The notes: generated by a model from the letters alone, not told the origin. A DNA stretch of 64,000 nt from an uncultured Erysipelotrichales bacterium (GCA_910579135.1 CAJTTM010000002.1:62001-126000), one strand, 5' to 3'. Shown: positions 34,168 to 43,123, numbered from the stretch's first letter. Numbers and translations are program-made.

Positions 34168-35022
34168 TTATTTTTTTATTTGTGAAAGATAATGATAATA
34201 TTCCATCTTTTTATCAAGATTCTTTTGATAATCTAGTTCAAAATAACATGTATATATAACATCTAAAATATAGAGTATTGATAAACGCGTTGAATATGAG
34301 GATATCTTCTTATAGTGATTCTCATATGGACTAATATATAAATGATAATCAGGTTCTATATCTCTTAATTTATAATTATAAGATGAAATCAACAATGTAG
34401 GTGTTCCTTTTTGTTTTAAAATCTTTGCGATAGCATCACTTAACAACCCCCTACCTCCAAAACTAATAATGATTGCAAAATGACCCTTATCACTACTTGA
34501 GGCATATAATCTTTGATGATATTCTTCAATAGGAACATTAACTTCTATTCCTATTTCTTTCATTTGGAATTTAAAATTTTGAGCAAAAAATATATTTCCA
34601 GCAGAAGTATATATATCTATATATCTTGCTTTTTTCATGGCATGAACAACAAACTTCAATTGATTTAAACGAAATAGATTTGCTGTGAATACAAGCGTTT
34701 TTTCATAATCTTCTTTAATTTTTTCAATAATTTCATAATGTGTTTGATACTCTTTAACTGGAAAATCAAAGTTAAATTCATTATTTTTTTGATAACTATG
34801 TAAAGAATTAGATATTTTGACTTTTAATTCAGAAAAACCAGATAATTCAAGTTTTTCACATAAACGATATATTGTTGCAATAGAAACAAAACATTTTTGG
34901 CTCAATTCTTTTACATTCATTTCTAAAACTTCCATAGGATATTCTAATATATAATTAACAATAATTTGTTCACTATTTGAAAATTTTTGATTTGATTGTA
35001 ATTTTGTAAATATATTTATCAT
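34168..35022 (-). CDS. RpiR/MurR family transcriptional regulator
   Basis: A 284-residue regulator: HTH_6 at about 1-75 (KCFVSIATIYRLCEKLELSGF) and SIS domain at about 125-260 (ISFGGRGLLSDAIAKIL). It precedes the EIIB-ROK gene on the same strand by about 120 bp, so they may form a sensory pair responding to a phosphosugar or PTS state. No transport gene is adjacent. Confidence 0.9.
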   Translation of the reverse strand: MINIFTKLQSNQKFSNSEQIIVNYILEYPMEVLEMNVKELSQKCFVSIATIYRLCEKLELSGFSELKVKISNSLHSYQKNNEFNFDFPVKEYQTHYEIIEKIKEDYEKTLVFTANLFRLNQLKFVVHAMKKARYIDIYTSAGNIFFAQNFKFQMKEIGIEVNVPIEEYHQRLYASSSDKGHFAIIISFGGRGLLSDAIAKILKQKGTPTLLISSYNYKLRDIEPDYHLYISPYENHYKKISSYSTRLSILYILDVIYTCYFELDYQKNLDKKMEYYHYLSQIKK

Positions 35023-35253
35023 ATAAGTTTCACTCCTATATATATTTTACCAAAATCAAAATAAAATTCTATTGTTTATTTTCAAGTATAAGAAAGAAGA
35101 TGAAGAAAAGGTAAAATATAAAGTTCACTTCTTTCTTATATATAACTCTATCATAATATATCTACAATTTATCTTAAATAAAGATATTTTGAAAAAAAAT
35201 TCTCTAATTTTTATTTTGACCAAGTATATTTATGAAAAAAAATTCTCATAAAA

Positions 35254-35273
35254 AAACTGTCAAATGACAGTTT
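35254..35273 (-). terminator. Terminator of the trigger-factor-like gene
   Basis: AAACTGTCA/TGACAGTTT stem with T-run on the minus strand, overlapping the stop. The rest of 35023-35253 is AT-rich; it holds two copies of TGAAAAAAAATTCTC (35190 and 35233) and nothing else I can assign. Confidence 0.75.
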
Positions 35274-36213
35274 ATTTATGATTAACTTTTGCAGATTGTA
35301 ATACAATTTGACTTGCTTTCATTAAAAGCATATCTTTCATCAAAGTATTTGGTGTAATATATTTTTGAACATCTTCTTCACTCATACCATAACTTTGAGC
35401 AATATTCTTATATTGCTGTTCAATTTCTTCTTGACTAACAGTGATTTTTTCTAATTCAGCAATCTTATTCAAAGTTAACTCTAATTTAACTTGTTGTTTT
35501 GCAGCTTCTGTTAATTGATTTCTTAAATCTTCCATAGACATTCCAGTCATTTGAAGATATTGTTCTAAAGTTGCTCCTTGTTGTTGTAATTGATTATTTA
35601 CTCTTGAAACTTGTTGTTGAATAGCTTCATCTACTCTATTTTGAGGAATTTCTGTTTCTACTCCTGCTAATAATTTATTCATAATTGCATCTTCTGCTTT
35701 TTCTCTTGTTCTTTGGTTAGCTTCATATTGTAAATAATCTTGAACATATTTTCTAAAAGCTTCTACATCATTAACTTCTGGAATATTTAATTTCTTTATA
35801 AATTCATCATTTAATTGTGCAGGTTTATTTTCTATGATATCATGTACAACAACTTTAAAGACAACATCTGCTCCAGCTAATTCACTTGCTTGATAATTTT
35901 TAGGAAATGTTAGATTTAAATCTCTTGTTTCTCCTTTTTTCATTCCAACCATTTGTTCTTCAAATCCTGGAATAAAAGTTTGTGAACCAATAGTAAGTTC
36001 ATAATTTTCTCCTTTTCCACCCTCAAAGGCGACACCATCTTTGAATCCCTCAAAATCAATAATAGCTGTATCTCCATTTTCAATCAATCCTTCTTTTGAT
36101 ACTTTATCTGGATTTTGAGTTAAAATATATTGAATTTGATTTTCTAAATCTTTTTCATTATATTGAACTGTTTCTACTTCTACTTCAATTTCTTTATATT
36201 GTTTGATTTCCAC
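35272..36213 (-). CDS. Trigger-factor-like chaperone lacking the ribosome-binding domain
   Basis: 313 residues. Residues about 43-130 form the FKBP-type prolyl isomerase domain (GDTAIIDFEGF, TFIPGFEEQMVGMKKGE), followed by the helical C-terminal chaperone arms rich in Gln. Ordinary trigger factor is about 430 residues and starts with a ribosome-binding domain carrying GFRxGKxP; that domain is absent. The GTG start at 36213 has AAGGAG, and an in-frame stop lies shortly upstream, so the shortness is genuine. It may act as a soluble chaperone/isomerase beside a full-length copy elsewhere. Confidence 0.85.
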   Translation of the reverse strand: MEIKQYKEIEVEVETVQYNEKDLENQIQYILTQNPDKVSKEGLIENGDTAIIDFEGFKDGVAFEGGKGENYELTIGSQTFIPGFEEQMVGMKKGETRDLNLTFPKNYQASELAGADVVFKVVVHDIIENKPAQLNDEFIKKLNIPEVNDVEAFRKYVQDYLQYEANQRTREKAEDAIMNKLLAGVETEIPQNRVDEAIQQQVSRVNNQLQQQGATLEQYLQMTGMSMEDLRNQLTEAAKQQVKLELTLNKIAELEKITVSQEEIEQQYKNIAQSYGMSEEDVQKYITPNTLMKDMLLMKASQIVLQSAKVNHK

Positions 36214-36286
36214 GTTTCGTTTCTCCTTCCTAGTAATCTTTTAGATTATAGCATAACTATAATTAAAAGAAAAGCAAGACTTTACT

Positions 36287-36991
36287 TTACTCTACCTTCA
36301 ACATTCTATATCCAATCCCTACATGAGTTTGAATATATTTTGGTGAAGAAGGATTACTTTCTATTTTTTTTCTTAATGTGGCCATAAAGACTCTCAATGA
36401 TGCAACATAATTATCCCATGCACTTCCCCATATTTGTTGAGTAATATATGTATGTGTTAAGACCTTACCTACATTTTTTGATAGTAAACATAATAATTTA
36501 TATTCTATAGGTGTTAAATGTAATTCTTCTTCTTTTAAATAAGCACAACTTAAATTATAATCAATCTTTAAATCACCATTAATAAAAATTGAACTTTCTT
36601 TTGTTTCCATGCTTCGTATATAATTCAAACGTCTTAATGTAGCTCTTAAACGAGCTAATAATTCTTCAACAGAGAAAGGTTTAGTTAAATAATCATCTGC
36701 TCCTGCATCTAATGCTTCAATTTTATCATTATCCTCTACTCGTGCACTTACAACAATGATAGGCATATTAGACCAACTTCTTATCTTTTGAATAATTTCA
36801 ATGCCATCAATATCAGGAAGTCCCAAATCAAGCAACATAATATCAGGATTATGAGTAGAAGCCTCCATGATTGCAGCCTCTCCATTTGTTGCTTGTAAAT
36901 ATTTATAATGATGAGTGTCTAAAGTTGTAGAAATTAAATTCCTTACTGCTTTATCATCTTCTACAACTAATATAACCGCTTTATTCTCCAT
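36287..36991 (-). CDS. kdpE: KdpE-like response regulator
   Basis: A 234-residue OmpR/PhoB-class regulator. Receiver domain (1-120): acidic pair near residue 11 (VEDD), phospho-acceptor Asp in DIMLLDLGLPD, and Lys in YLTKPF. Winged-helix DNA-binding domain (135-230): LTPIEYKLLCLL and VASLRVFMATLRKKIE. It overlaps the KdpD-like kinase gene by 11 bp. No kdpFABC potassium ATPase genes are in the window, so the target may be elsewhere or different. Confidence 0.87.
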   Translation of the reverse strand: MENKAVILVVEDDKAVRNLISTTLDTHHYKYLQATNGEAAIMEASTHNPDIMLLDLGLPDIDGIEIIQKIRSWSNMPIIVVSARVEDNDKIEALDAGADDYLTKPFSVEELLARLRATLRRLNYIRSMETKESSIFINGDLKIDYNLSCAYLKEEELHLTPIEYKLLCLLSKNVGKVLTHTYITQQIWGSAWDNYVASLRVFMATLRKKIESNPSSPKYIQTHVGIGYRMLKVE

Positions 36992-38519
36992 TAATAGTTA
37001 CCTCCTTAATTGGTAAAATGATTTTAAAAATAGCACCTGTTGGATAATGATCTAAAACATCTATCATTCCTTCATGAGCATTAATAATTGATTTACATAA
37101 CGCTAAACCTAAACCTAAGCTTCTTCTACTATCAGCTAACATTTTATTACCAGTATAAAACATTTCAAAAATATGTTTTTTCATCTTATCATCTACTCCA
37201 ACACCATTATCAATAACTTCAACAACAGCTTGATTGTCCTCTTTATATACTTTTACCTGAATCAAACTATTAACAGGAGTATATTTAATAGCATTATCTA
37301 ATAAATTATCAATAACTTGAATAATAAGTCTTGCATCTAATTTAACTAACATAAAATCTTCCTCTACAATATATTCAATTTGACGATTAACATATTGTTT
37401 TTGAAAAAATTGAACTGCCTCATTAACAACTTCATCTATTAATTCTGTTGTAAAATTCAATTTCATTGTTCCATCTTCCATTCGAGAAGCTGATAATAAA
37501 TTTTCAACCAAATTAATTAACCATCTTGAATCATCATTAATATTTCTATAAATTTCTTGTTTATGCTCTTCATCTAAAGATTGACTATTTGATATTAATA
37601 TATTTGCATTACCAGAAATAGAGGTTAAAGGTGTTCTTAAATCATGCGAAATAGAACGTAATAAATTTGCATGCAATTGTTCATTCTTTGCTCTTATTTC
37701 AGCCTTTGTTTTCTCTTTATTAGCATAATCACTCTCATATGCTAATCCAGCCTCTCCTAAAATAGAAAGAACAATACTATGTTCAAATGAATCCAAAGAA
37801 TCATCTTCAATTTTAATTCCTACAACACCATAAACCTTTTCATTTACTTGAATAGGTAAATATAAACATTTAGATTCATTATTCTTTATATCTGTTTTCT
37901 CAAGATAAGATTCAATAGCAAGCTTTTTTTCAAATTCGTTTAAACAATCATCAACTTGATGATTGTATTGACATAAATAAATTAAAGGTTCATTTAAAGT
38001 ATGATCAACAACAGGATAAAAGATTATATCTCTATTTAAGAGCTTTGATAATTGTAAACAAATTACTTCTGTTATCCCTTTTCCGTTTTCTTGTTTTTGC
38101 AATAATTGATTAGTCTCTAATAGAATCTTTGTACGATAAGCAACTAATGCAGAATTCCTAGCATTTTGTTTGATCTTTACAGTTAAACTACTTGTTATAA
38201 AAGCAGCTAAAAACATAATGATAAAGGTTACTGGATATCCCGAATCATAAAAATGTAATGTAAAACGAGGTTGAGTAAATAAAAAGTTAAAAACAACTAC
38301 ACTTATCAAAGATAAAACAATACTATAAATTTGTCCATCCGTGATAACAGCACTAATTAAAACACCTAGTATATATACAATAATAATATTAGCTTCACTA
38401 AATTTTAAATATTGAAACAAAAAACCAACTAAAGATACAATAATTAATATACCTATAGTTTTCATAATATCTAATACAATGTGTCTTTTCATTTTATATA
38501 AAACAGATGTTTCATTCAC
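36981..38519 (-). CDS. KdpD-like sensor histidine kinase without the N-terminal sensor domain
   Basis: 512 residues. Four membrane helices of the DUF4118 type (about 20-115), a GAF-like segment (about 130-270), HisKA with SISHDLRTPLTSISGN (phospho-His near 290) and HATPase_c with DNLLDNAIKYTP and GLGLALCKSI. Full-length KdpD is about 890 residues with an N-terminal KdpD/USP domain; that is absent. GTG start at 38519 with AGAGGTG upstream. Pairs with the KdpE-like regulator. Confidence 0.9.
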   Translation of the reverse strand: MNETSVLYKMKRHIVLDIMKTIGILIIVSLVGFLFQYLKFSEANIIIVYILGVLISAVITDGQIYSIVLSLISVVVFNFLFTQPRFTLHFYDSGYPVTFIIMFLAAFITSSLTVKIKQNARNSALVAYRTKILLETNQLLQKQENGKGITEVICLQLSKLLNRDIIFYPVVDHTLNEPLIYLCQYNHQVDDCLNEFEKKLAIESYLEKTDIKNNESKCLYLPIQVNEKVYGVVGIKIEDDSLDSFEHSIVLSILGEAGLAYESDYANKEKTKAEIRAKNEQLHANLLRSISHDLRTPLTSISGNANILISNSQSLDEEHKQEIYRNINDDSRWLINLVENLLSASRMEDGTMKLNFTTELIDEVVNEAVQFFQKQYVNRQIEYIVEEDFMLVKLDARLIIQVIDNLLDNAIKYTPVNSLIQVKVYKEDNQAVVEVIDNGVGVDDKMKKHIFEMFYTGNKMLADSRRSLGLGLALCKSIINAHEGMIDVLDHYPTGAIFKIILPIKEVTINGE

Positions 38520-38652
38520 ATATATTCACCTCTTTTTTCATTATAGCATAAATATCTATATCTTTATACTTTCTTAATACACATTCCTTTTTCTTAATCT
38601 TATCTTTATATCATATTTGTTATGATATCTTATGAAGATGGGGTGTATTTTT

Positions 38653-38763
38653 ATGGAAGATTTTGGTTTATTAATGATACTTTCATTGGTATTGATCATA
38701 GGTTATGTCTTATCAGGAAATGTTGATAAAATGCTTGAAGGAATGAGAAATAATAAAAAATAG
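38653..38763 (+). CDS. 36-residue single-pass membrane peptide
   Basis: A 36-codon ORF beginning MEDFGLLMILSLVLIIGYVL, that is, a short N-terminus and one hydrophobic helix (about 5-21), then a polar basic tail ending NNKK. A TATGAT -10 lies upstream, GGGGTG seven bases before the ATG, and a strong terminator begins at its stop codon. It is divergent from the KdpD-like gene. Size and topology recall KdpF-type peptides, but similarity is only general. Confidence 0.6.
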   Translation: MEDFGLLMILSLVLIIGYVLSGNVDKMLEGMRNNKK

Positions 38764-38792
38764 CACATTTTAAAAATGTGCTATTTTTTTTT
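38755..38792. terminator. Strong bidirectional terminator
   Basis: AAAATAGCACAT (38757-38768) pairs with ATGTGCTATTTT (38776-38787), followed by T8. Serves the small peptide gene on plus and rho on minus. Confidence 0.92.
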
Positions 38793-38889
38793 GGCTTACA
38801 TAGTTGCCTCTAATGCATTGCTTATTTTTGTTTACAAGCATACTTGATAAGATATCGGTATTACAAACTATAATATTTTTATAATTTCT

Positions 38890-40053
38890 TTATATAGAAT
38901 TTTTTGCTAGAATATGTTGAATCAGTTCTTTGTTATTTTTTGATTTTTCAAATAATTGTAAAAGATTATCTACTGCTAATTCAGATCTAAAACCATTCAA
39001 TGCTTTTCTAATCATTCTTAAAGCATTCATTTCCTCTTTAGTCAATAAAAGATCTTCTCTTCTTGTTCCAGACTTTAAAATATCTATTGCGGGAAAAACT
39101 CTTCTTTCTTGTAATTTTCGACTCAATACAAGTTCCATATTTCCTGTTCCCTTAAATTCTTCAAAAACAACATCATCCATTTTACTTCCTGTATCTATCA
39201 AAGCAGTTGCTAAAATAGTTAAACTTCCGCTTTCTCTCGTATTTCTAGCAGCCCCAAAGAAACGCTTAGGCATATATAAAGAAGCAGGGTCTAATCCTCC
39301 AGATAAAGTTCTTCCTGAAGGTGTAACTGTTAAATTATAGGCTCTTGCAAGTCTAGTAATACTATCTAATAAAATGACAACATCTTGACCATATTCTACT
39401 AAACGTTTTGCTCGTTCTATAACCATCTCTGAAACTTTTTTATGTCGGTCTGGTAATTCATCAAAAGTTGAATATATAACTTCTACATTTTCTCCTTCAA
39501 TAGCTTCCTTAATATCAGTAACTTCTTCAGGACGCTCATCAATAAGCAAAATCAATAGATGCATCTCAGGATGACTTTGTTTAATAGACATTGCTATATT
39601 CTTTAATAAAGTTGTTTTCCCTGCCTTTGGAGGAGAAACAATCATTCCTCTTTGTCCTTTCCCTATAGGAGATAACAAATCAATAATACGCATTGATAAA
39701 TTATTACCCATTTGATCTAATTTGATTCTAGAATCAGGAAAAATAGGTGTTAAATCTTCAAAATTCTTTCTTTTTAAATCAGGTTCATATCCATTAATAG
39801 CAGTTGTATACATAAGTGCTTTAAAACGTTCTCCAGACTTTGGAGCTCTAATAAAACCAGATATAAAATCACCAGTCTTTAAATTAAATCTTCTAATCTG
39901 GGATTGTGAAACATAAACATCATTATCCCCTGAAAGATAATTAGCACTACGAATAAATCCAAATCCATCAGGAAGAACTTCTAAAATCCCTGTTACTTTT
40001 TCACCTTTATTAACAGATTCTTCAATTTCCTCATTCATTTCATCTTTTTTCAT
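38890..40053 (-). CDS. rho: Transcription termination factor Rho
   Basis: A 387-residue hexameric RNA helicase that terminates transcription. N-terminal cold-shock-like RNA-binding domain (about 18-90; GFGFIRS), Walker A PPKAGKTTLL, Walker B VVILLDSITRLARAYN, Q-loop/R-loop segments TVTPSGRTLSGG and the arginine finger region GTGNMELVLSRKL. The length is short for Rho because no insertion precedes the cold-shock domain. It lies 3 bp after the XpaC-like gene, with ribosome site AAAGGGAATTAAATA. Confidence 0.96.
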   Translation of the reverse strand: MKKDEMNEEIEESVNKGEKVTGILEVLPDGFGFIRSANYLSGDNDVYVSQSQIRRFNLKTGDFISGFIRAPKSGERFKALMYTTAINGYEPDLKRKNFEDLTPIFPDSRIKLDQMGNNLSMRIIDLLSPIGKGQRGMIVSPPKAGKTTLLKNIAMSIKQSHPEMHLLILLIDERPEEVTDIKEAIEGENVEVIYSTFDELPDRHKKVSEMVIERAKRLVEYGQDVVILLDSITRLARAYNLTVTPSGRTLSGGLDPASLYMPKRFFGAARNTRESGSLTILATALIDTGSKMDDVVFEEFKGTGNMELVLSRKLQERRVFPAIDILKSGTRREDLLLTKEEMNALRMIRKALNGFRSELAVDNLLQLFEKSKNNKELIQHILAKNSI

Positions 40054-40056
40054 TAT

Positions 40057-41169
40057 TTAATTCCCTTTCATCTTATTTTCTGTTAAACCTTCTTGAGCAA
40101 GTAATGTTTCTAATACTGATATATCAGAAGAAACATCCCAAGCTGTTTCCATAAACATATCATCTAACAGTTTTTCAAATGCTACATTTAAAGTATCTAA
40201 AGTTTTTTCTATTTCTTTTTTTGAATTCACTATATTTTCACCTTGAATAAGTTGATTATCTAATTCTTTATAAGCTTCTAAAAGCTTAATTGTAGTAGGA
40301 AGATAATACTTCATTAATTTTTTAATATCTGGAATATTTTCAGGATGTTTTTCAATTCTTTTAAATATTCTTTCTACTAATAATTCCATCCTCGAAATCT
40401 TTTGAGATATTTCTTCTCCAGGTATTTCATCATTACATTGATGAATCTTAAAAATAAATGCATTTCCTGTTTCTAGTATTTCTCTTACTTGAGGAGTTAT
40501 TCCATTATTTACATCTTCTTGACTTTTTTTCATAGTTGTTAAATAATCATTATAGACTTCATCAGTTATCATCAATGTTGTTTTTTCATTATCTAAATGT
40601 CCTTCAATAAACCATCCATTTCTTATCATTGTCTCTAGATCATCAACCACAAAACTTTTAGGACGTCCTACTTTATATGATAAATTTTCAATACTTGTAT
40701 AAGTTTTTCCATTTAAACCTCTTATATACTTTTGAAACCTTCTTGTTGTTCCATAAATCTTTGAACCTTTATAACCCATAAAAAAGAATCCTATTGCTAT
40801 AAGTGCAAAAATTATCATTAAAAAAGATAACGGTATAAAAAATAAACTTCCTAAAAACATTCCTAAGAAAGTCATTAAGAAAACCCCAAAAAATGAATAC
40901 CCAACTGACATTAAAACAATAGCTAAAATCCTTGTTTTAGTTACTGATGCAAAAAGTCTAGGTTCTTTTATAACATTATTTTGATAATATGTATTTGTTT
41001 TATTTATACTCTCACTAAAACTATTTATTCCTTTTTCCATTTCTTTAGCAGCTAAATGAATAGTAGAATTAATTGATTGATTAAGAGCTTTAAAATTTTG
41101 AGAATCAATAGCATTTTGAACAATATCACGTATATTTTCTCCAAGTGTTTCCCAATCGTTTGATGCCAT
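40057..41169 (-). CDS. XpaC-like membrane protein
   Basis: A 370-residue protein resembling the XpaC family (5-bromo-4-chloroindolyl phosphate hydrolysis protein). An N-terminal helical region (1-75), two hydrophobic segments at about 83-130 (IVLMSVGYSFFGVFLM and LMIIFALIAIGFFFMGYKG), then a cytoplasmic region with a winged-helix-like stretch (YIRGLNGKTYTSIENLSYKVG) and a long helical tail. In Firmicutes XpaC often pairs with TelA; here it is upstream of rho instead. Biochemical role unknown. Confidence 0.75.
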   Translation of the reverse strand: MASNDWETLGENIRDIVQNAIDSQNFKALNQSINSTIHLAAKEMEKGINSFSESINKTNTYYQNNVIKEPRLFASVTKTRILAIVLMSVGYSFFGVFLMTFLGMFLGSLFFIPLSFLMIIFALIAIGFFFMGYKGSKIYGTTRRFQKYIRGLNGKTYTSIENLSYKVGRPKSFVVDDLETMIRNGWFIEGHLDNEKTTLMITDEVYNDYLTTMKKSQEDVNNGITPQVREILETGNAFIFKIHQCNDEIPGEEISQKISRMELLVERIFKRIEKHPENIPDIKKLMKYYLPTTIKLLEAYKELDNQLIQGENIVNSKKEIEKTLDTLNVAFEKLLDDMFMETAWDVSSDISVLETLLAQEGLTENKMKGN

Positions 41170-41192
41170 GAAATCATCCTCCTAACATAAAA

Positions 41193-41240
41193 ATTATATC
41201 AAATGCTTTGACTGATTACAATAAAAACCTCATCAGTCAA
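41193..41240 (-). promoter_or_regulatory. Promoter and operator-like palindrome of the XpaC-rho operon
   Basis: On the minus strand TTGTAA (41221-41216), 17 bp, TATAAT (41198-41193) form the promoter. TTGACTGAT (41208-41216) and ATCAGTCAA (41232-41240) are 9-bp perfect inverted repeats bracketing the -35, a likely repressor site. Confidence 0.6.
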
Positions 41241-41268
41241 TTTTATACTTATATATTAGCCAAATTAT

Positions 41269-41297
41269 TTGACACATCTATTTATAAATAGTAAAAT
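41269..41297 (+). promoter_or_regulatory. Consensus promoter of an orphan small transcript
   Basis: TTGACA (41269-41274), 17-bp spacer, TAAAAT (41292-41297): near-perfect sigma-A promoter on the plus strand with no coding gene downstream. Confidence 0.75.
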
Positions 41298-41303
41298 ATC
41301 TAT

Positions 41304-41368
41304 ATCCTTTCAATTTATTTTGGAGGCGTTTTCTAAAGAGGTTAGTTGTTTATCAACTAACTTTTTTG
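41304..41368 (+). ncRNA. Candidate 65-nt small RNA
   Basis: A complete transcription unit without an ORF. It starts about 7 bases after the TAAAAT -10, carries TTTTGGAGGCG in a single-stranded leader, and ends in GTTAGTTG, loop TTTAT, CAACTAAC then TTTTTT (41341-41367); the stem can extend into AAAGAG/TTTTTT. GGAGG has no start codon at a workable distance. It is divergent from the XpaC promoter and points toward the 3' end of the DUF362 gene. Target unknown. Confidence 0.55.
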
Positions 41369-41376
41369 TTTTCAAT

Positions 41377-41398
41377 AAAAAAGCTGGTTTTCACCAGC
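41377..41398 (-). terminator. Terminator of the DUF362 gene
   Basis: GCTGGT/ACCAGC stem with loop TTTC; on the minus strand TTTTTTATTG follows. Confidence 0.85.
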
Positions 41399-41399
41399 A

Positions 41400-42269
41400 T
41401 TAATCATCAACACATATTAATTCATATTGACGTGTTCCAAATCCTAATTTTTCTGCTGCTTCAACAGTATGAACACCATTTCTAGATTCTATTCTCTCAA
41501 GTAAATGTTCCCTCCCTGGATCATCACAAGCATAGACTAAATCTAAACAAGCTTGATCTAAAGCAATAGGATCTTTAGAACATAAAATACCAATATCTGC
41601 AATCGCAGGATCCTCAGCTACAGCACAACAATCACAATCCACTGACATATTACACATAACATTGATATAAACAATATTATCTTTAAAATAATCATCAATT
41701 GAATAAGCTGCATCAGCCATACTTTCTAAGAAACTATCATGGTCAGCAGTCCATATTTTTTCAACATCTCCTGCTCCATGAATATAAGCTTTGCCATGTG
41801 AAGAAGCAATACCAATAGATATATTTTTTAATGCTCCTCCAAATCCACCCATTGGATGTCCTTTAAAATGAGATAAAACAAGCATAGAATTATAATTCTT
41901 TAAATGATCCCCTACATAATTCACAGAAATATGATGATAATTTTTGATCTCTAATTCTATATCTCCATCTTCATCCATAATATCAACATCTGCTATATCA
42001 CACCATCCATGTAATTTCATTGTTTCCCAATGATCCTTTGTTGTATTACGTTTTCCTTCATAAGCAGTATTACATTCAACAATTGTCCCATTGACATGAT
42101 CAATAATTGGTTTCATAAATACAGGACGTAAAAAATTTTGATTTCCTACTTCTCCAGAATGTAGTTTAACAGCAACTTTTCCAGGTAATTTTATACCTAA
42201 TTTTTCATACATTTTTATCATTGCTTCTGGGGTTATTTCTTTTGTAAAATAAACTTTTGCTTTTTTCAT
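41400..42269 (-). CDS. DUF362 domain protein (Fe-S associated)
   Basis: A 289-residue DUF362 protein. Typical segments are VAVKLHSGEVGNQNFLRP, VLSHFKGHPMGGFGGALKN, and a Cys cluster MCNMSVDCDCCAV that may bind a metal or Fe-S centre, followed by DIGILCSKDPIALDQACLD. Members often accompany ferredoxin domains; none is fused here. ATG 42269 is preceded by AAGGAGTGGAATA. Enzymatic role unknown. Confidence 0.83.
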   Translation of the reverse strand: MKKAKVYFTKEITPEAMIKMYEKLGIKLPGKVAVKLHSGEVGNQNFLRPVFMKPIIDHVNGTIVECNTAYEGKRNTTKDHWETMKLHGWCDIADVDIMDEDGDIELEIKNYHHISVNYVGDHLKNYNSMLVLSHFKGHPMGGFGGALKNISIGIASSHGKAYIHGAGDVEKIWTADHDSFLESMADAAYSIDDYFKDNIVYINVMCNMSVDCDCCAVAEDPAIADIGILCSKDPIALDQACLDLVYACDDPGREHLLERIESRNGVHTVEAAEKLGFGTRQYELICVDD

Positions 42270-42335
42270 TATTCCACTCCTTATATTTTTTTTCATGTGC
42301 ATATTCTAACCTATCAAGTTTACTTTATGTCAAGT

Positions 42336-43088
42336 CTACTGATAATATTTTTTATAATAGTGAATACGAAGCATATCCAAGATCATCATAATCTGATAAT
42401 TAAATTGAATACCATCAAATTTTCCTTTTACATGAAAAACATAATCTGCACAAACATTTTCATAATTAGTATATTTCATATTTTGAGTTATCAAAACTAA
42501 ATAAGCACTACATATGTTTTTGGGTTTCAATAATTTCATGTAAGATTGCATAATACGACCTGTTGCAGAAATCAAAATAACTATATCATTCTCGTTAAAA
42601 GTAAAATCTTTATCAAATTGATGATATTCTACAACTTCTTTTCCTAGTGTAATCATATCTGTTTGAAAATCTACAGCTACACTACTAGGATACAATGCAC
42701 CTATAATAATAATTCTTTGATTATCAAATATTAAATCAGTTAATTCATCAATCAATTGAAGAAAATCAGATTTATCCATTGATGATTGAATATAATCAAT
42801 AAAATGATTATCATCTATATTTAACATTCTTGATTGAATTTGCTCACTACGTAATTGTTGATCAAATAATAGTTTTTGATTAAAATCCTCATAATTATTA
42901 AAACCTAAATGTTTACAAAAATCATTAACTTCACAATCAGTAAAATGCCCCTCTTCTTTGACTTTTTTAAAATCATATTGACATATATGATGATAATTTT
43001 TCACAATAAAATTTCCAATATGATACATATAATCATCATTTAAACATCCATTTAAATACTTTAATATTCTTGAAATTAATAAATCCAC
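42336..43088 (-). CDS. RpiR-like transcriptional regulator (divergent)
   Basis: A 250-residue RpiR-type protein with an N-terminal HTH_6-like region (1-80), weaker than in its paralogues, and a SIS-like domain (about 115-235; RIIIIGALYPSSVAVDFQTDM, VILISATGRIMQSYM). It is the third of three related RpiR genes between 42.3 and 46.7 kb. Effector unknown. Confidence 0.8.
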   Translation of the reverse strand: MDLLISRILKYLNGCLNDDYMYHIGNFIVKNYHHICQYDFKKVKEEGHFTDCEVNDFCKHLGFNNYEDFNQKLLFDQQLRSEQIQSRMLNIDDNHFIDYIQSSMDKSDFLQLIDELTDLIFDNQRIIIIGALYPSSVAVDFQTDMITLGKEVVEYHQFDKDFTFNENDIVILISATGRIMQSYMKLLKPKNICSAYLVLITQNMKYTNYENVCADYVFHVKGKFDGIQFNYQIMMILDMLRIHYYKKYYQ

Positions 43089-43123
43089 TTTACAACCTCC
43101 TTAACATTATATATTTATATACA

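Noticed and set aside
35190..35247. Direct repeat TGAAAAAAAATTCTC at 35190 and 35233
   Set aside because: Short and A-rich; chance similarity is likely and no array exists.
38844..38874. TTGATA-19-TATAAT on the plus strand pointing into the rho 3' end
   Set aside because: Spacer is long and the region is AT-rich; no terminator or conserved structure follows, so an antisense RNA is not supported.
38930..39340. Plus-strand open frame opposite rho
   Set aside because: Shadow frame on the reverse of rho; no initiation signal.
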